A DNA stretch of 41,142 bases from Sporichthyaceae bacterium (lineage in GTDB: Bacteria; Actinomycetota; Actinomycetes; Sporichthyales; Sporichthyaceae), in NCBI GenBank assembly GCA_036493475.1, contig DASXPS010000204.1:1-41142 (forward strand), written 5' to 3'. The notes beneath the pieces were generated by a model. It searched no databases. It saw only the letters and a list, made by a program, of their open reading frames with translations, and was not told where the DNA came from. This document shows, piece by piece, positions 15,628 through 23,637 of this stretch. Within the stretch, counting starts at the first letter, position 1. Every line of letters begins with the position of its first letter. Both the position numbers and the translations under genes were made by a program.

Positions 15628-16410
15628 CTACTTCTCGGTGGCCGTCGCCACGCGGAACGTGGCCGTCTTCAACGAGTTCGTGGTCGGGTCGTCGACGAAC
15701 TGGAAGAGCCCCTGCTGCCGCGTCTCGCCGGGGCTCATCGCCTGCTCCAAGAGCTCGTCGCTGGCGATGCGCTGGCCCTGCGCGTTGAGTGCCTCGACCT
15801 GAATGTCGAAGCTGTGCGTGGCCCCGGAGCGGTTCTTGATGATCACTGACAACGAGCGGATCGGCTGGCCGACCCCGTTGTAGCCGGTGGTGAACGCGCC
15901 GAAGTCCACCTTGACGTCGTCCAGCACCAAGCCGGTGCCGCCGCCGGAAGCCTTCACCTTGTCGTCGTGCGCGGTCTTCAGGCCCCACAGCGAGTTGCCG
16001 ATCACCACGGCCACCGCGACCAGCGCCAGGGTGCGCCCGGTGCGCGCCCACCGCTCGGCGTGCGCAGCCTCGCCCTTCATCCGGATCCGGGCGGCCGGGT
16101 CGAACCGGGACAGCTCGCGGGTGGCCATGACCACCGCGACCATCGCGAACACCAGGCCGACGTACTTCAGGATCGGCCACCAGGCCAGCAGCAGCGCGGA
16201 CGCACCGAGCACCAACGCCGACATGGAGAAGTCGACGGACTTGACGGGCTTGGCTTCGACGTATTCCACGGCGTCGTAGCCGCGGTAACGGTCGTAGCCC
16301 CCCTTGGGCGTGGCCTTTCGTACGGCGGGCTTCTTCCGCTTGCCGTACCAGCTACGCCCGGGGCTCTCGTAGTACACGTCGTATTCGTCCCTGACCCGGG
16401 TGCTGAACAT
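15628..16410 (-). CDS. membrane protein with exported C-terminal domain (260 aa)
   Basis: ATG 16410 with AAGGA about 13 nt upstream. The N-terminal 60 residues are cytosolic-looking, with many Tyr, Arg and Lys (YESPGRSWYGKRKKP). Hydrophobic segments lie near residues 62-78, 80-96 and 126-142. The C-terminal about 110 residues form an exported beta-rich domain: VDFGAFTTGYNGVGQPI...SVIIKNRSGATHSFDIQVEALNAQGQRI...LKTATFRVA, an Ig-like pattern similar to DUF4352/FxLYD domains. The downstream-lying gene upstream of it (16566-17246) is a related protein with the same topology and tail pattern (VTVTNINGHAGSYDLTFQALDSKGRLI...LMKARFRV). Function unknown. Confidence 0.75.
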   Translation of the reverse strand: MFSTRVRDEYDVYYESPGRSWYGKRKKPAVRKATPKGGYDRYRGYDAVEYVEAKPVKSVDFSMSALVLGASALLLAWWPILKYVGLVFAMVAVVMATRELSRFDPAARIRMKGEAAHAERWARTGRTLALVAVAVVIGNSLWGLKTAHDDKVKASGGGTGLVLDDVKVDFGAFTTGYNGVGQPIRSLSVIIKNRSGATHSFDIQVEALNAQGQRIASDELLEQAMSPGETRQQGLFQFVDDPTTNSLKTATFRVATATEK

Positions 16411-16565
16411 GGTTGGTGAGGTCCTTTTCCCCGCTCGGCTGGTCTACCAGAGTGCGCTCGTCAGGACCCGGTCGGAACCGGCCTTGACGTGATTTGACCG
16501 AATGGCCGCCGGGCCGTGACCAACAGAAATATGCAGGTCAGCCCGGTGGTTCGGATGTCGGTTGG

Positions 16566-17246
16566 TCAGTCGGCGATCGCCTCCACGACCCGGAACCGCG
16601 CCTTCATCAGCTGCGGCACCAGGGTGTCGTTGACGATGTTGAACACCCGCAGTTGGGCGGACTGCCGACCGTCCAGGTTGGGCACGTAGGCCGAGTCCGT
16701 GGTGATCAGCCGACCCTTGCTGTCCAGCGCCTGGAAGGTGAGGTCGTAGCTGCCCGCGTGGCCGTTGATGTTGGTGACCGTGACCGGCACCGAGACCATG
16801 TGCTTGCCGGTGTCCTCAAGTTCGGTGCGCGGGCTGCCGAAGCTCACCGTGATGACCGTTCCGAGCACGTTGGCCACCGCCGGCGAGGGCGCGGGCACAC
16901 CCGGCGCGGCGGACGGCCCGGCCGTCGGGTTGGTGTCCGCCACCGAGCCGAACGCGGCCTGCGAGGCAACCAGACCGACACCGGAGAGCACAGCCAGCAC
17001 CAGGCCCGCCCAGGCAACCTCCACGCCGTCGCGCCGATTGCGGCGGCCGCGGGCGGCGGTGATCAGGCCGAGCAGGATGCCGACGAAACACGTCAGCAGG
17101 CCCAACGTGCGGGCCGGCGGCACCATGGCGCAGACCAGCGCGAACAACCCGCACGCCACCGAGACCCGACCCAGCGGATCCTTGGCCGGCCGAACACGCT
17201 GCTCGTAGTCAGCTGTGGCGACCCGCGGACGGTCGGCGGTGTACAT
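16566..17246 (-). CDS. membrane protein with exported C-terminal domain (226 aa)
   Basis: ATG 17246 behind GAGAGG. Short cytosolic head, three hydrophobic segments (about residues 28-42, 47-63 and 78-96), a Pro/Ala/Ser linker, and an exported beta domain with ITVSFGSPRTELEDTGKHMVSVPVTVTNINGHAGSYDL. The domain and its ending MKARFRVVEA parallel the 260-residue protein at 15628-16410, so the two are paralogues or share one domain. The gap between them is 155 nt and holds no clear terminator, so they may be co-transcribed. The first TM part (CGLFALVCAMVPPARTLGLLTCFVGILLG) resembles DUF4190-type segments. No enzymatic motif. Confidence 0.75.
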   Translation of the reverse strand: MYTADRPRVATADYEQRVRPAKDPLGRVSVACGLFALVCAMVPPARTLGLLTCFVGILLGLITAARGRRNRRDGVEVAWAGLVLAVLSGVGLVASQAAFGSVADTNPTAGPSAAPGVPAPSPAVANVLGTVITVSFGSPRTELEDTGKHMVSVPVTVTNINGHAGSYDLTFQALDSKGRLITTDSAYVPNLDGRQSAQLRVFNIVNDTLVPQLMKARFRVVEAIAD

Positions 17247-17419
17247 CAGGTGTCCTCTCGGGCGGTGATGGACAGGGGCATCCGCTATCCATGAGACCGG
17301 AGGAATTGATCGCGCCGCGGGTGTTTTCCCGGGGATTGGCCGAACGTCTGATACCCGCGGTCGTCCTTATGGCGACGTGTCCGACACCTCCGCCGGCACA
17401 CCCGGAGTTCACCCCATCG

Positions 17420-17546
17420 GCCGAACGACGGACCCCCACAAATCGTTCGGCTGGTTTGCCGGATCTGAGGAAACCCAGGCCTGCTCTTGACGGTCGAAGG
17501 GCGCACAGAACCGGACAAATGCCGGTCGGCGCAACAGGGGGAAGCC
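17420..17546 (+). promoter_or_regulatory. conserved 5' region of small WFVYPV gene B
   Basis: Carries the same ordered blocks as gene A: GCCGAACGACGGACCCC (17420-17436), GTCGAAGG (17493-17500) and CAGGGGG (17535-17541). GAAC (17423-17426) and GTT (17445-17447) are 18 nt apart, ECF-promoter-like. The remainder of the 300-nt gap 17247-17546 contains nothing I can name beyond a second GGCCGAACG at 17339-17347. Confidence 0.45.
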
Positions 17547-17795
17547 ATGGTCGGCGATCACTGGTTCGTGTACCCGGTGGAGAACGGCGTCGAGCTGGTC
17601 GTCGACTCTGCGGACCCCGACGTCTACGACCGGGCGCTGGCCCAGTTCGTCACCCACTTCACCGACTACAACCTGGCCGCGGAGTGGTCGATCGGGGGCG
17701 GCGAGGTCATGCACTTCGTCCCCGCACCGGAGGATCACGACGCCCCCGCCGCGACGCCTGCGCCCCACTCCACAAATGTGGGCAATTCGGGATGA
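17547..17795 (+). CDS. small WFVYPV-family protein B (82 aa, unknown function)
   Basis: ATG 17547 behind AGGGGGAA. Paralogue of the protein at 13574-13864: DHWFVYPVENGVELVVDSAD, then DYNLAAEW and VMHFVPAPED in the same spacing. The conserved part is residues 5-60; the tail is short, Pro/Ala-rich and probably unstructured. Soluble and acidic, no Cys pair, no signal peptide. The strong conservation of the upstream region between the two copies suggests shared regulation. Next downstream is the deacetylase gene, 71 nt away, but two small hairpins lie between. Confidence 0.78.
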   Translation: MVGDHWFVYPVENGVELVVDSADPDVYDRALAQFVTHFTDYNLAAEWSIGGGEVMHFVPAPEDHDAPAATPAPHSTNVGNSG

Positions 17796-17799
17796 ATTC

Positions 17800-17852
17800 C
17801 CCATGGACGACGCGCCATGGGAGCAGGTAGGAATCGCAGGTACATCCCTGCG
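17800..17852 (+). other. two small hairpins ahead of the deacetylase gene
   Basis: CCCATGG (17800-17806) pairs with CCATGGG (17815-17821), loop 8 nt. CGCAGG (17835-17840) pairs with CCTGCG (17847-17852), loop 6 nt. They may terminate the small gene or structure the deacetylase leader. They do not match a riboswitch consensus that I know. Confidence 0.35.
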
Positions 17853-17866
17853 CTGAACGGAAAACT

Positions 17867-19171
17867 TTGCCTCACCTGCCGATCGCTCGCTCCGTGGCGA
17901 CCGGTCGGGGGCTGCGCACCATCGGCGCCCTGCTCGCGGTGGTCGGCCTGACCGCGGGCACCCTGGCCGCGGCACCGAACCACCGGTCCCTGACGCTGGT
18001 CGTTGCCGGTTCGCCGGCGGCGCCGGTCGTTGCGAGCACGCCATCGACGCCGGCCGCCACGGCTCGTCCCACCCCGGTCCGGGTCCCGACCCACGTCGCC
18101 CGCGCCAGCATCGACCAGGCCCGTTCCCAGTTGCCGTTCGCGGGTCATTCCACCGCCGCGGTGGCCGCCGCCTGGACGCGGGCCCGATCGCGTTATCCGT
18201 CCGGTCCGACGTGGGCCGGCACGCCGGATCGGCACATCGACTGCCTGCACCTGAAGTGCATCGCGTTGACCTTCGACGACGGCCCCGGGGCACAGACCAC
18301 CGACGGATTGTTGGAAATCCTGGCGCGCGAGCACGTCCGGGCCACGTTCATGGTGATCGGGCGCAATGTGGCAGCCGATCCCGGCCCGACGATCCGGGCG
18401 GCCTGGGACGGCCACGAGATCGGCATGCATACCTGGGCACACCAGGCGTTACCCGGCCGCTCGCTGGATCAGATCGCCGCGGACCTCAGCCGTACCTCCG
18501 CGGTGATCACCCACTACACCGGCGTGGTCCCGAACTTGGTCCGCCCGCCCTACGGCGCCATCGACGTGCCCACCGCCAAACTCATCCCCTACCCACTGAT
18601 CCTGTGGTCGGTGGATCCGGACGACTGGCGCGACCAGAACAGCGACCTGGTCTACCAGCGGGTGACCAGCGCCGGGCGACCCGGCTCGATCGTGCTCATG
18701 CACGACATCTACCCCACCACGGTGGCCGCGGTGCCCCGGATCATCGACTTCTACAAGCAGCAGCACTACACGTTCGTCACGGTCTCCGAGCTCTACCAAT
18801 CAAAACTGAGGGCTCATCAGATGTATCACGGCCGGGTGGACGAGGTGGCCCGGGCGCGGGCCAAGGACAAGGCCGAGCACCGCCACCGCAAGCCGTGGGT
18901 CGACCCGGAGTTGCGGACCGCCCCGGCGCCGGACGCGCCGGCGGCTCAGGGTGAGCCGGCCGAGGAGAGCGCAGCCGCCGAACCGCCCGCGGACGACACC
19001 GGCACGGTGACCGCGACCGCACCGCCGGACGACACGGTGGCGACCGCTCCCCCGTCGCCGCCACCCGGCGAGCCGGCCCCGGGCGAAGATGGCCTCAGCG
19101 AACGTCCGCCGTATCCTCCTCCGGCTCAACCGCGCCGCGGACCGGTGGATGGGCCAGATTCTGCTTCGTGA
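17867..19171 (+). CDS. exported polysaccharide deacetylase (NodB domain)
   Basis: 434 residues from TTG 17867 (a GTG at 17894 is an alternative; neither has a strong ribosome site). An uncleaved or cleaved signal segment, LRTIGALLAVVGLTAGTLAAA, is followed by a linker. The NodB catalytic domain spans about residues 120-310: TFDDGP (135-140, catalytic base and metal Asp), HTWAH (188-192, metal His pair), RPPYG (226-230), DPDDW, and LMHDIYPTT. The family removes N-acetyl groups from peptidoglycan, chitin or related glycans. The C-terminal 110 residues are charged then Pro/Ala/Asp-rich, probably a wall-spanning or disordered tail. The last 77 bp overlap the 3' end of the opposite-strand gene. 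Confidence 0.9.
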   Translation: MPHLPIARSVATGRGLRTIGALLAVVGLTAGTLAAAPNHRSLTLVVAGSPAAPVVASTPSTPAATARPTPVRVPTHVARASIDQARSQLPFAGHSTAAVAAAWTRARSRYPSGPTWAGTPDRHIDCLHLKCIALTFDDGPGAQTTDGLLEILAREHVRATFMVIGRNVAADPGPTIRAAWDGHEIGMHTWAHQALPGRSLDQIAADLSRTSAVITHYTGVVPNLVRPPYGAIDVPTAKLIPYPLILWSVDPDDWRDQNSDLVYQRVTSAGRPGSIVLMHDIYPTTVAAVPRIIDFYKQQHYTFVTVSELYQSKLRAHQMYHGRVDEVARARAKDKAEHRHRKPWVDPELRTAPAPDAPAAQGEPAEESAAAEPPADDTGTVTATAPPDDTVATAPPSPPPGEPAPGEDGLSERPPYPPPAQPRRGPVDGPDSAS

Positions 19172-20732
19172 AGTCCTTGGCCGGGTGGGTTTTCCCGGCC
19201 GGCCCGACGGCGAAGGCACGCAGGATGTTCAACGTCGCGCGGGACAGGATCGGTCCCGAGGAGGCATCGGTCTTCGGTCCGCAGTGGCGCAGCGCGCATA
19301 CCCAGCGCATGGTGCCGGCGTCGAACACCCCGGCCCCGCTGGGCTCCACGTGGTAGGACGCGTCGGCGAAGCTCGGCCGCCCGTCGCAGGTGCTCGGTGA
19401 GTGGGCGAGGATCTCGATCGGTCGCGGGGTGGGCCAGTTCAGGCTGATGTGGTTGTACTCGATGCCGACCGCGCCGCGCAGTTTCTGGCCGTTGTGCACC
19501 CCGGCTCCGGCCCAGATCCAGCTGTCCGCGTCCTCGATCACCATCGGGTTGTCGCCGGGGAAGCAGGCGTACATCGACCCGGCCAACGTGCTCTCCGGAT
19601 CGGCGGCGGGCTGGTCCCGCCAGTTGCCGGTGACCAGGTCCTCCTGGCCCTTCTTGCCGAACAGCGGGTCCTCGTTGACGATCTTGTAGTCGATCTCCAG
19701 TCGCCGGTCGCCCAACGCGGTCGGACCGAAGCGAATCTTGCGGTAGACCTCGTTGGCCCCGAAGAACGCCAGGTTCACCCCGGCGTCCAGGCCACGGCGC
19801 ACCGTCGCCCGCATGGCCCGCGACCAGTACTCGTCGTGGCCCTCGCTGATCACCGCGCGGGCCCCGTCCAGGTAGTGCTGGTCGGCGTCCAGTTCGATGT
19901 CGGTGGCATAGGCGACCGGGATCGCCTGGCGCTCGGCAAGGGACACCAGGGCGAGTTCGTCGTGGAAGAACAACGCCGCCCCGTTGGTGGCCCCATACGG
20001 ACGGTCGAAGCTGACCGCCCGCGCCCGGCTGCCGAAGGTCCGGTCCTTGCCCAGGTACAGGCTGCGCCCACCCCACAGGTTGTAGGCCTGCTCGGTGGTC
20101 ACCTCCTTGATCAGCACCACCCGACCGGCAACCGACGGGGTGCGCACCGTGATCGGCACCCAACTCTGCTTGCCGTTGTCCCCGTCCAGCCGCAGCAGGT
20201 AGCTGCCCGCGGGCCAGTCGGTGGTGGTCACGGTCAGGCTGGGCTTCCAGGGCGCGTAGTCGGTGAGTGTCGCCCTGATCTCCTTGGCCGGCGCTTGTTT
20301 CTCCCCGGCCACCGGCTGGGAGGTCCACACCTCGCGGGCGCGGTCCCCGCCATACCAACCGGCGCGGAACGCGTGCACGGTGAAGTGCGCGGCCGTGGTG
20401 GACACGTAGAGCGCGAACGATTGGCCGGGCAGCACCGAGACGTGGTCGGCGTAACCCTCCAACTCCCCCGGCCCGGCGGGATGGGTGAGCCGCCAGTGCT
20501 TGGCGCCGGGCTTGGCGTTCTCCGCGGTGATGTCCGCGGCCGGCACGGTGAGCAGCTTTCCCGCCTCGGCGGCGGGGTCCACACCCGGTCCGGCACTCGA
20601 CCCGGGTGGCGCGGTGGCGACCACCGGGGTCGCGGAGGCGGCGCGAGCGGTACTGCCGCAGGCGGCCAGCAGAGCGACGGCGGCCAGCGCACCGACCGCG
20701 CGACGTGCTCGGGAAGGGATACCAGCGTGCAT
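19095..20732 (-). CDS. N,N-dimethylformamidase large-subunit-like lipoprotein
   Basis: 545 residues from ATG 20732 (GAGG 8 nt upstream; an in-frame codon 24 nt earlier is less likely). The signal AVGALAAVALLAAC is a lipobox. A beta-sandwich region follows (ELEGYADHVSVLPGQSFALYVST...FRAGWYGGDRAR), then a large C-terminal domain: GATNGAALFFHDELALVSLAER, ISEGHDEYWSRAMRATVRRGLDAG, NLAFFGANEVYRKIRF, NDGQ-like GVHNGQKLRGAVGIEYN. This resembles the large subunit domain of N,N-dimethylformamidase seen in many exported actinobacterial proteins. Those have a glutamine-amidotransferase-like fold, and most have no known substrate. No small-subunit gene is adjacent. Its 3' end overlaps the convergent deacetylase gene by 77 bp. 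Confidence 0.82.
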   Translation of the reverse strand: MHAGIPSRARRAVGALAAVALLAACGSTARAASATPVVATAPPGSSAGPGVDPAAEAGKLLTVPAADITAENAKPGAKHWRLTHPAGPGELEGYADHVSVLPGQSFALYVSTTAAHFTVHAFRAGWYGGDRAREVWTSQPVAGEKQAPAKEIRATLTDYAPWKPSLTVTTTDWPAGSYLLRLDGDNGKQSWVPITVRTPSVAGRVVLIKEVTTEQAYNLWGGRSLYLGKDRTFGSRARAVSFDRPYGATNGAALFFHDELALVSLAERQAIPVAYATDIELDADQHYLDGARAVISEGHDEYWSRAMRATVRRGLDAGVNLAFFGANEVYRKIRFGPTALGDRRLEIDYKIVNEDPLFGKKGQEDLVTGNWRDQPAADPESTLAGSMYACFPGDNPMVIEDADSWIWAGAGVHNGQKLRGAVGIEYNHISLNWPTPRPIEILAHSPSTCDGRPSFADASYHVEPSGAGVFDAGTMRWVCALRHCGPKTDASSGPILSRATLNILRAFAVGPAGKTHPAKDFTKQNLAHPPVRGAVEPEEDTADVR

Positions 20733-20813
20733 TGGGTCGCCTCGCGCTCTCGGCAATAAGCGGGGACGCGTCGACCCTAGGACAGGACAGATCAGCAGGC
20801 GGCAAACGCCGCG

Positions 20814-20851
20814 CCGTCCGGGTCGGCCGTGCAGCAGGCCGACCCGGACGG
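20814..20851 (-). terminator. terminator of the furA-katG operon
   Basis: Perfect 15-bp stem CCGTCCGGGTCGGCC (20814-20828) with its complement (20837-20851), 8-nt loop, beginning 7 nt after the katG stop at 20859. Confidence 0.75.
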
Positions 20852-20858
20852 GTCTTGC

Positions 20859-23048
20859 TCAGCCCGGAATCAGGTCGTACCGGTCCGCGCCCATGACCTT
20901 GCCGAAGGCGGCCGCGAAGTCCTGCGCGAACCGCCCGGCCGCGTCGTCCTGCGCGTAGGCCTCGGCGATGGCCCGCAGGATCGAGTTCGACCCGAACACC
21001 AGGTCCGCCGCCGTGGCGGTCCCGACGGTCGCACCGTTGGCCATGTTCTTGCCCTCGAAGATGCCCTCGGCACTGGCCGACGGCGACCACAGGGTGTCCG
21101 CGTCGAGCAACCTGGTGAAGAACTCGTTGCTCAGCGTCCCGACCCGGTCGGTGAACACGCCGTGCTTGGACTGGCCGTGGTTGGCCCCGAGCACCCGCAG
21201 GCCGCCGACCAGCACGGTCATCTCCGTCGCGGTGAGGCCGAGCAGGTTGGCCCGGTCCACCAACCGCACCTCGGTCGGCACCTTGTCACCGGCGCGGTGG
21301 AAGTTGCGGAAGCCGTCGTCCTTGGGCTCCAGAACCGCGAAGGAGTCGACGTCGGTCTGCTCCTGCGCGGCGTCGGTGCGGCCCGGTTGGAACGGCACGG
21401 TGACCGTCTGCCCGCCCGCCTTGGCCGCCGACTCGACGGCCGCGCAGCCGGCCAGCACGATCAGGTCGGCCAGCGAGACCTTCTTGCCGCCCGAGGCGGA
21501 CATGTTGAAGTCCTGCTGGATCTGCTCCAGGCCCTGCAGCACCTTGGCCAGCTCGGTGGGCTCGTTGACCTCCCAGTTGCGCTGCGGTTCCAGCCGGACC
21601 CGAGCACCGTTGGCGCCACCGCGCTTGTCGGTGCAGCGGAACGTCGCCGCCGACGCCCAGGCCGCGGACACCAACTGAGTGACCGTCAGACCGGAGCCGA
21701 GCACCTTCTCCTTCAGCAAGGAGATGTCCGAGGCGTTGATCAGCGCGTGGTCGACGGCCGGCACCGGGTCCTGCCAGATCTGGATCGGCGCCACCTCGGG
21801 CCCGAGGAGACGCGAGGCCGGGCCCATGTCGCGGTGCAGCAGCTTGTACCAGGCCTTGGCGAAGGCCTCGGCGAGCTGGTCGGGGTTGTCCTTGAACCGG
21901 CGCGAGATCGGCTCGTAGATCGGGTCCATCCGCAGCGCCATGTCGGCCGTGGTCATCATCGGCGCGTGCCGCTTGCTCGGGTCGTGCGCGTCGGGCACCA
22001 GCCCGTCACCGGTGGTGCCGACCGGCTTCCACTGGTTGGCGCCCGCCGGGCTCTTGGTCAGCTCCCACTCGAAGCCGAACAGCGTCTCGAAGAAGCTGGT
22101 GTCCCACGTCGTCGGCGTCGGGGTCCACGCCCCCTCGATGCCCGAGGTGACCGCGTCATAGCCGAGGCCGCTGCCGTTGGCGTTCTTCCAGCCCAGGCCC
22201 ATGGCGTGCACGGGGCAGCCCTCGGGCTCCGGGCCCACCAGGTCCGGGTCGCCGTTGCCGTGCGCCTTGCCGAAGGTGTGACCACCGGCGATCAGCGCGA
22301 CGGTCTCCTCGTCGTTCATGGCCATCCGAGCGAAGGTCTCGCGGATGTCGCGGCCGGACTTGACCGGGTCCGGGTTGCCGTTGGGCCCCTCCGGGTTGAC
22401 GTAAATCAGGCCCATCTGGACCGCACCGAGCGGGCCCGCGAGGTCGCGATCGCCGCTGTAGCGCTCGTCGCCCAGCCAGGAGTCCTCCGGGCCCCAGAAG
22501 ACCTGCTCGGGCTCGTAGACGTCGGGGCGGCCGAAGGCGAAGCCGAAGGTCTGGAAGCCCATCGCCTCCAGCGCAACGTTGCCCGCCAGCACCAGCAGAT
22601 CGGCCCAGGAGATCGCGTCGCCGTGCTTCTTCTTCACCGGCCAGAGCAGCCGGCGAGCCTTGTCCAGGTTGCCGTTGTCCGGCCAGCTGTTCAGCGGCGC
22701 GAAGCGCTGCTGGCCCGCGCCACCGCCGCCGCGGCCGTCCTCGATGCGGTAGGTGCCGGCCGCGTGCCAGGCCATCCGGATGAACAGCGGGCCGTAGTTG
22801 CCGTAGTCCGCGGGCCACCAGGACTGAGAGTTGGTCAGCACCTCGGTGACGTCGCGCTTGACGGCTGCGACGTCGAGCTTCTGGAATGCCTTGGCGTAGT
22901 TGAAGTCGTTGCCCACCGGGGTGGACTGCGGCCCGTGCTGATTGAGCATCTGCACGTTCACCTGGTTGGGCCACCAGTCCAGGTTGCTCTGCGGATTGTG
23001 CTGAGTCGGCTTCGGGGAGGACAGTGCTGGGTTTTCACTTTCGGACAC
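20859..23048 (-). CDS. katG: catalase-peroxidase
   Basis: 729 residues from GTG 23048, chosen because AAGGA sits about 5 nt upstream and the resulting N-terminus ([13 protein letters not shown]) fits the family; ATG 23078 is a weaker option. Active-site residues are intact: Arg91, Trp94 and His95 in [11 protein letters not shown] (M. tuberculosis 104, 107, 108), the cross-link Tyr in [11 protein letters not shown], Met in RMAMND, and the proximal haem His in [10 protein letters not shown]. The Ser of TSGIEGAWT, the position linked to isoniazid resistance in M. tuberculosis (S315), is present. It detoxifies peroxide using haem. The start overlaps the end of furA by 14 nt, implying translational coupling. 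Confidence 0.97.
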   Translation of the reverse strand: MSESENPALSSPKPTQHNPQSNLDWWPNQVNVQMLNQHGPQSTPVGNDFNYAKAFQKLDVAAVKRDVTEVLTNSQSWWPADYGNYGPLFIRMAWHAAGTYRIEDGRGGGGAGQQRFAPLNSWPDNGNLDKARRLLWPVKKKHGDAISWADLLVLAGNVALEAMGFQTFGFAFGRPDVYEPEQVFWGPEDSWLGDERYSGDRDLAGPLGAVQMGLIYVNPEGPNGNPDPVKSGRDIRETFARMAMNDEETVALIAGGHTFGKAHGNGDPDLVGPEPEGCPVHAMGLGWKNANGSGLGYDAVTSGIEGAWTPTPTTWDTSFFETLFGFEWELTKSPAGANQWKPVGTTGDGLVPDAHDPSKRHAPMMTTADMALRMDPIYEPISRRFKDNPDQLAEAFAKAWYKLLHRDMGPASRLLGPEVAPIQIWQDPVPAVDHALINASDISLLKEKVLGSGLTVTQLVSAAWASAATFRCTDKRGGANGARVRLEPQRNWEVNEPTELAKVLQGLEQIQQDFNMSASGGKKVSLADLIVLAGCAAVESAAKAGGQTVTVPFQPGRTDAAQEQTDVDSFAVLEPKDDGFRNFHRAGDKVPTEVRLVDRANLLGLTATEMTVLVGGLRVLGANHGQSKHGVFTDRVGTLSNEFFTRLLDADTLWSPSASAEGIFEGKNMANGATVGTATAADLVFGSNSILRAIAEAYAQDDAAGRFAQDFAAAFGKVMGADRYDLIPG

Positions 23049-23511
23049 GTCGTCCTTCTTCCTGTTTCGCAGTTCCATGGAGGGGTGGATCACTGATTTG
23101 GCATGCCGGGCACAGGCCCCAATACACGACCTCGGCCTCATCGATCGCGAAGCCCTGATCGTTCGATGCGGTCAGACACGGGGTGTCCCCGACGGAACAG
23201 TCGACGTCGGCGATCACCCCGCACGACCGGCATACGACGTGGTGATGGTTGTCCCCGACGCGGGACTCGTAGCGGGCCACCGAGCCGGGGGGCTGGATAC
23301 GACGCACCAAACCGGCGGTGGTCAGTGCGCGCAACACGTCGTAGACGGCCTGATGCGACACCTCACCGAGTTCGGTGCGCACGTTACTGATGATCGAGTC
23401 CGTGTCGGCATGCGGATGTGCGTGCACCGCGGCCAACACTGCCGTTCGAGGTCGGGTCACGCGCAACCCCGCCGCGCGCACCATGTCCTCGAATTCGAAG
23501 ATCGTGGACAT
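23035..23511 (-). CDS. furA: Fur-family regulator of catalase-peroxidase
   Basis: 158 residues from ATG 23511, preceded by GGTAGGTGC. The winged-helix domain reads [21 protein letters not shown] then [21 protein letters not shown]. The metal-binding and dimerisation domain has [12 protein letters not shown] and a second Cys pair at LCPAC (structural zinc). Gene order furA-katG is conserved in actinobacteria, where FurA represses its own operon and is released by peroxide or metal loss. The operator-like palindrome lies 19 nt upstream of the start. Confidence 0.95.
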   Translation of the reverse strand: MSTIFEFEDMVRAAGLRVTRPRTAVLAAVHAHPHADTDSIISNVRTELGEVSHQAVYDVLRALTTAGLVRRIQPPGSVARYESRVGDNHHHVVCRSCGVIADVDCSVGDTPCLTASNDQGFAIDEAEVVYWGLCPACQISDPPLHGTAKQEEGRRVRK

Positions 23512-23529
23512 GCACCTACCCAACACCCG

Positions 23530-23552
23530 TTGACTGGAATGAGTCAAGAATA
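23530..23552 (-). promoter_or_regulatory. furA operator and overlapping -35
   Basis: TTGACT (23530-23535), 6 nt, AGTCAA (23542-23547) is a perfect inverted repeat. Read on the minus strand it is TATTC TTGACTCATTCCAGTCAA, matching the AT-rich furA promoter/operator known upstream of furA genes in mycobacteria and Streptomyces. TTGACT also fits a -35 hexamer, so repressor binding would block polymerase. Confidence 0.75.
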
Positions 23553-23608
23553 GCGCGGCGGGTCGGAGGGGGTTTTGGCTGGGGATGCAGATGGCGGCGG
23601 CGGTGACG

Positions 23609-23624
23609 CCTGAGTCGCCTCAGG
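23609..23624 (-). terminator. small hairpin after the copper-oxidase operon
   Basis: CCTGAG (23609-23614), loop TCGC, CTCAGG (23619-23624), ending 14 nt from the stop at 23638. Short, so only a candidate terminator. Confidence 0.4.
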
Positions 23625-23637
23625 TGCACCCCGCCTT

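Noticed and set aside
17796-17866. Riboswitch (for example c-di-AMP type) ahead of the polysaccharide deacetylase
   Set aside because: Two short hairpins exist, but the region is only 71 nt and lacks the conserved core sequences I would expect.
20829-23096. 755-residue frame opposite katG
   Set aside because: Shadow of katG; no recognisable domain and biased Arg/Val/Gly/His content.
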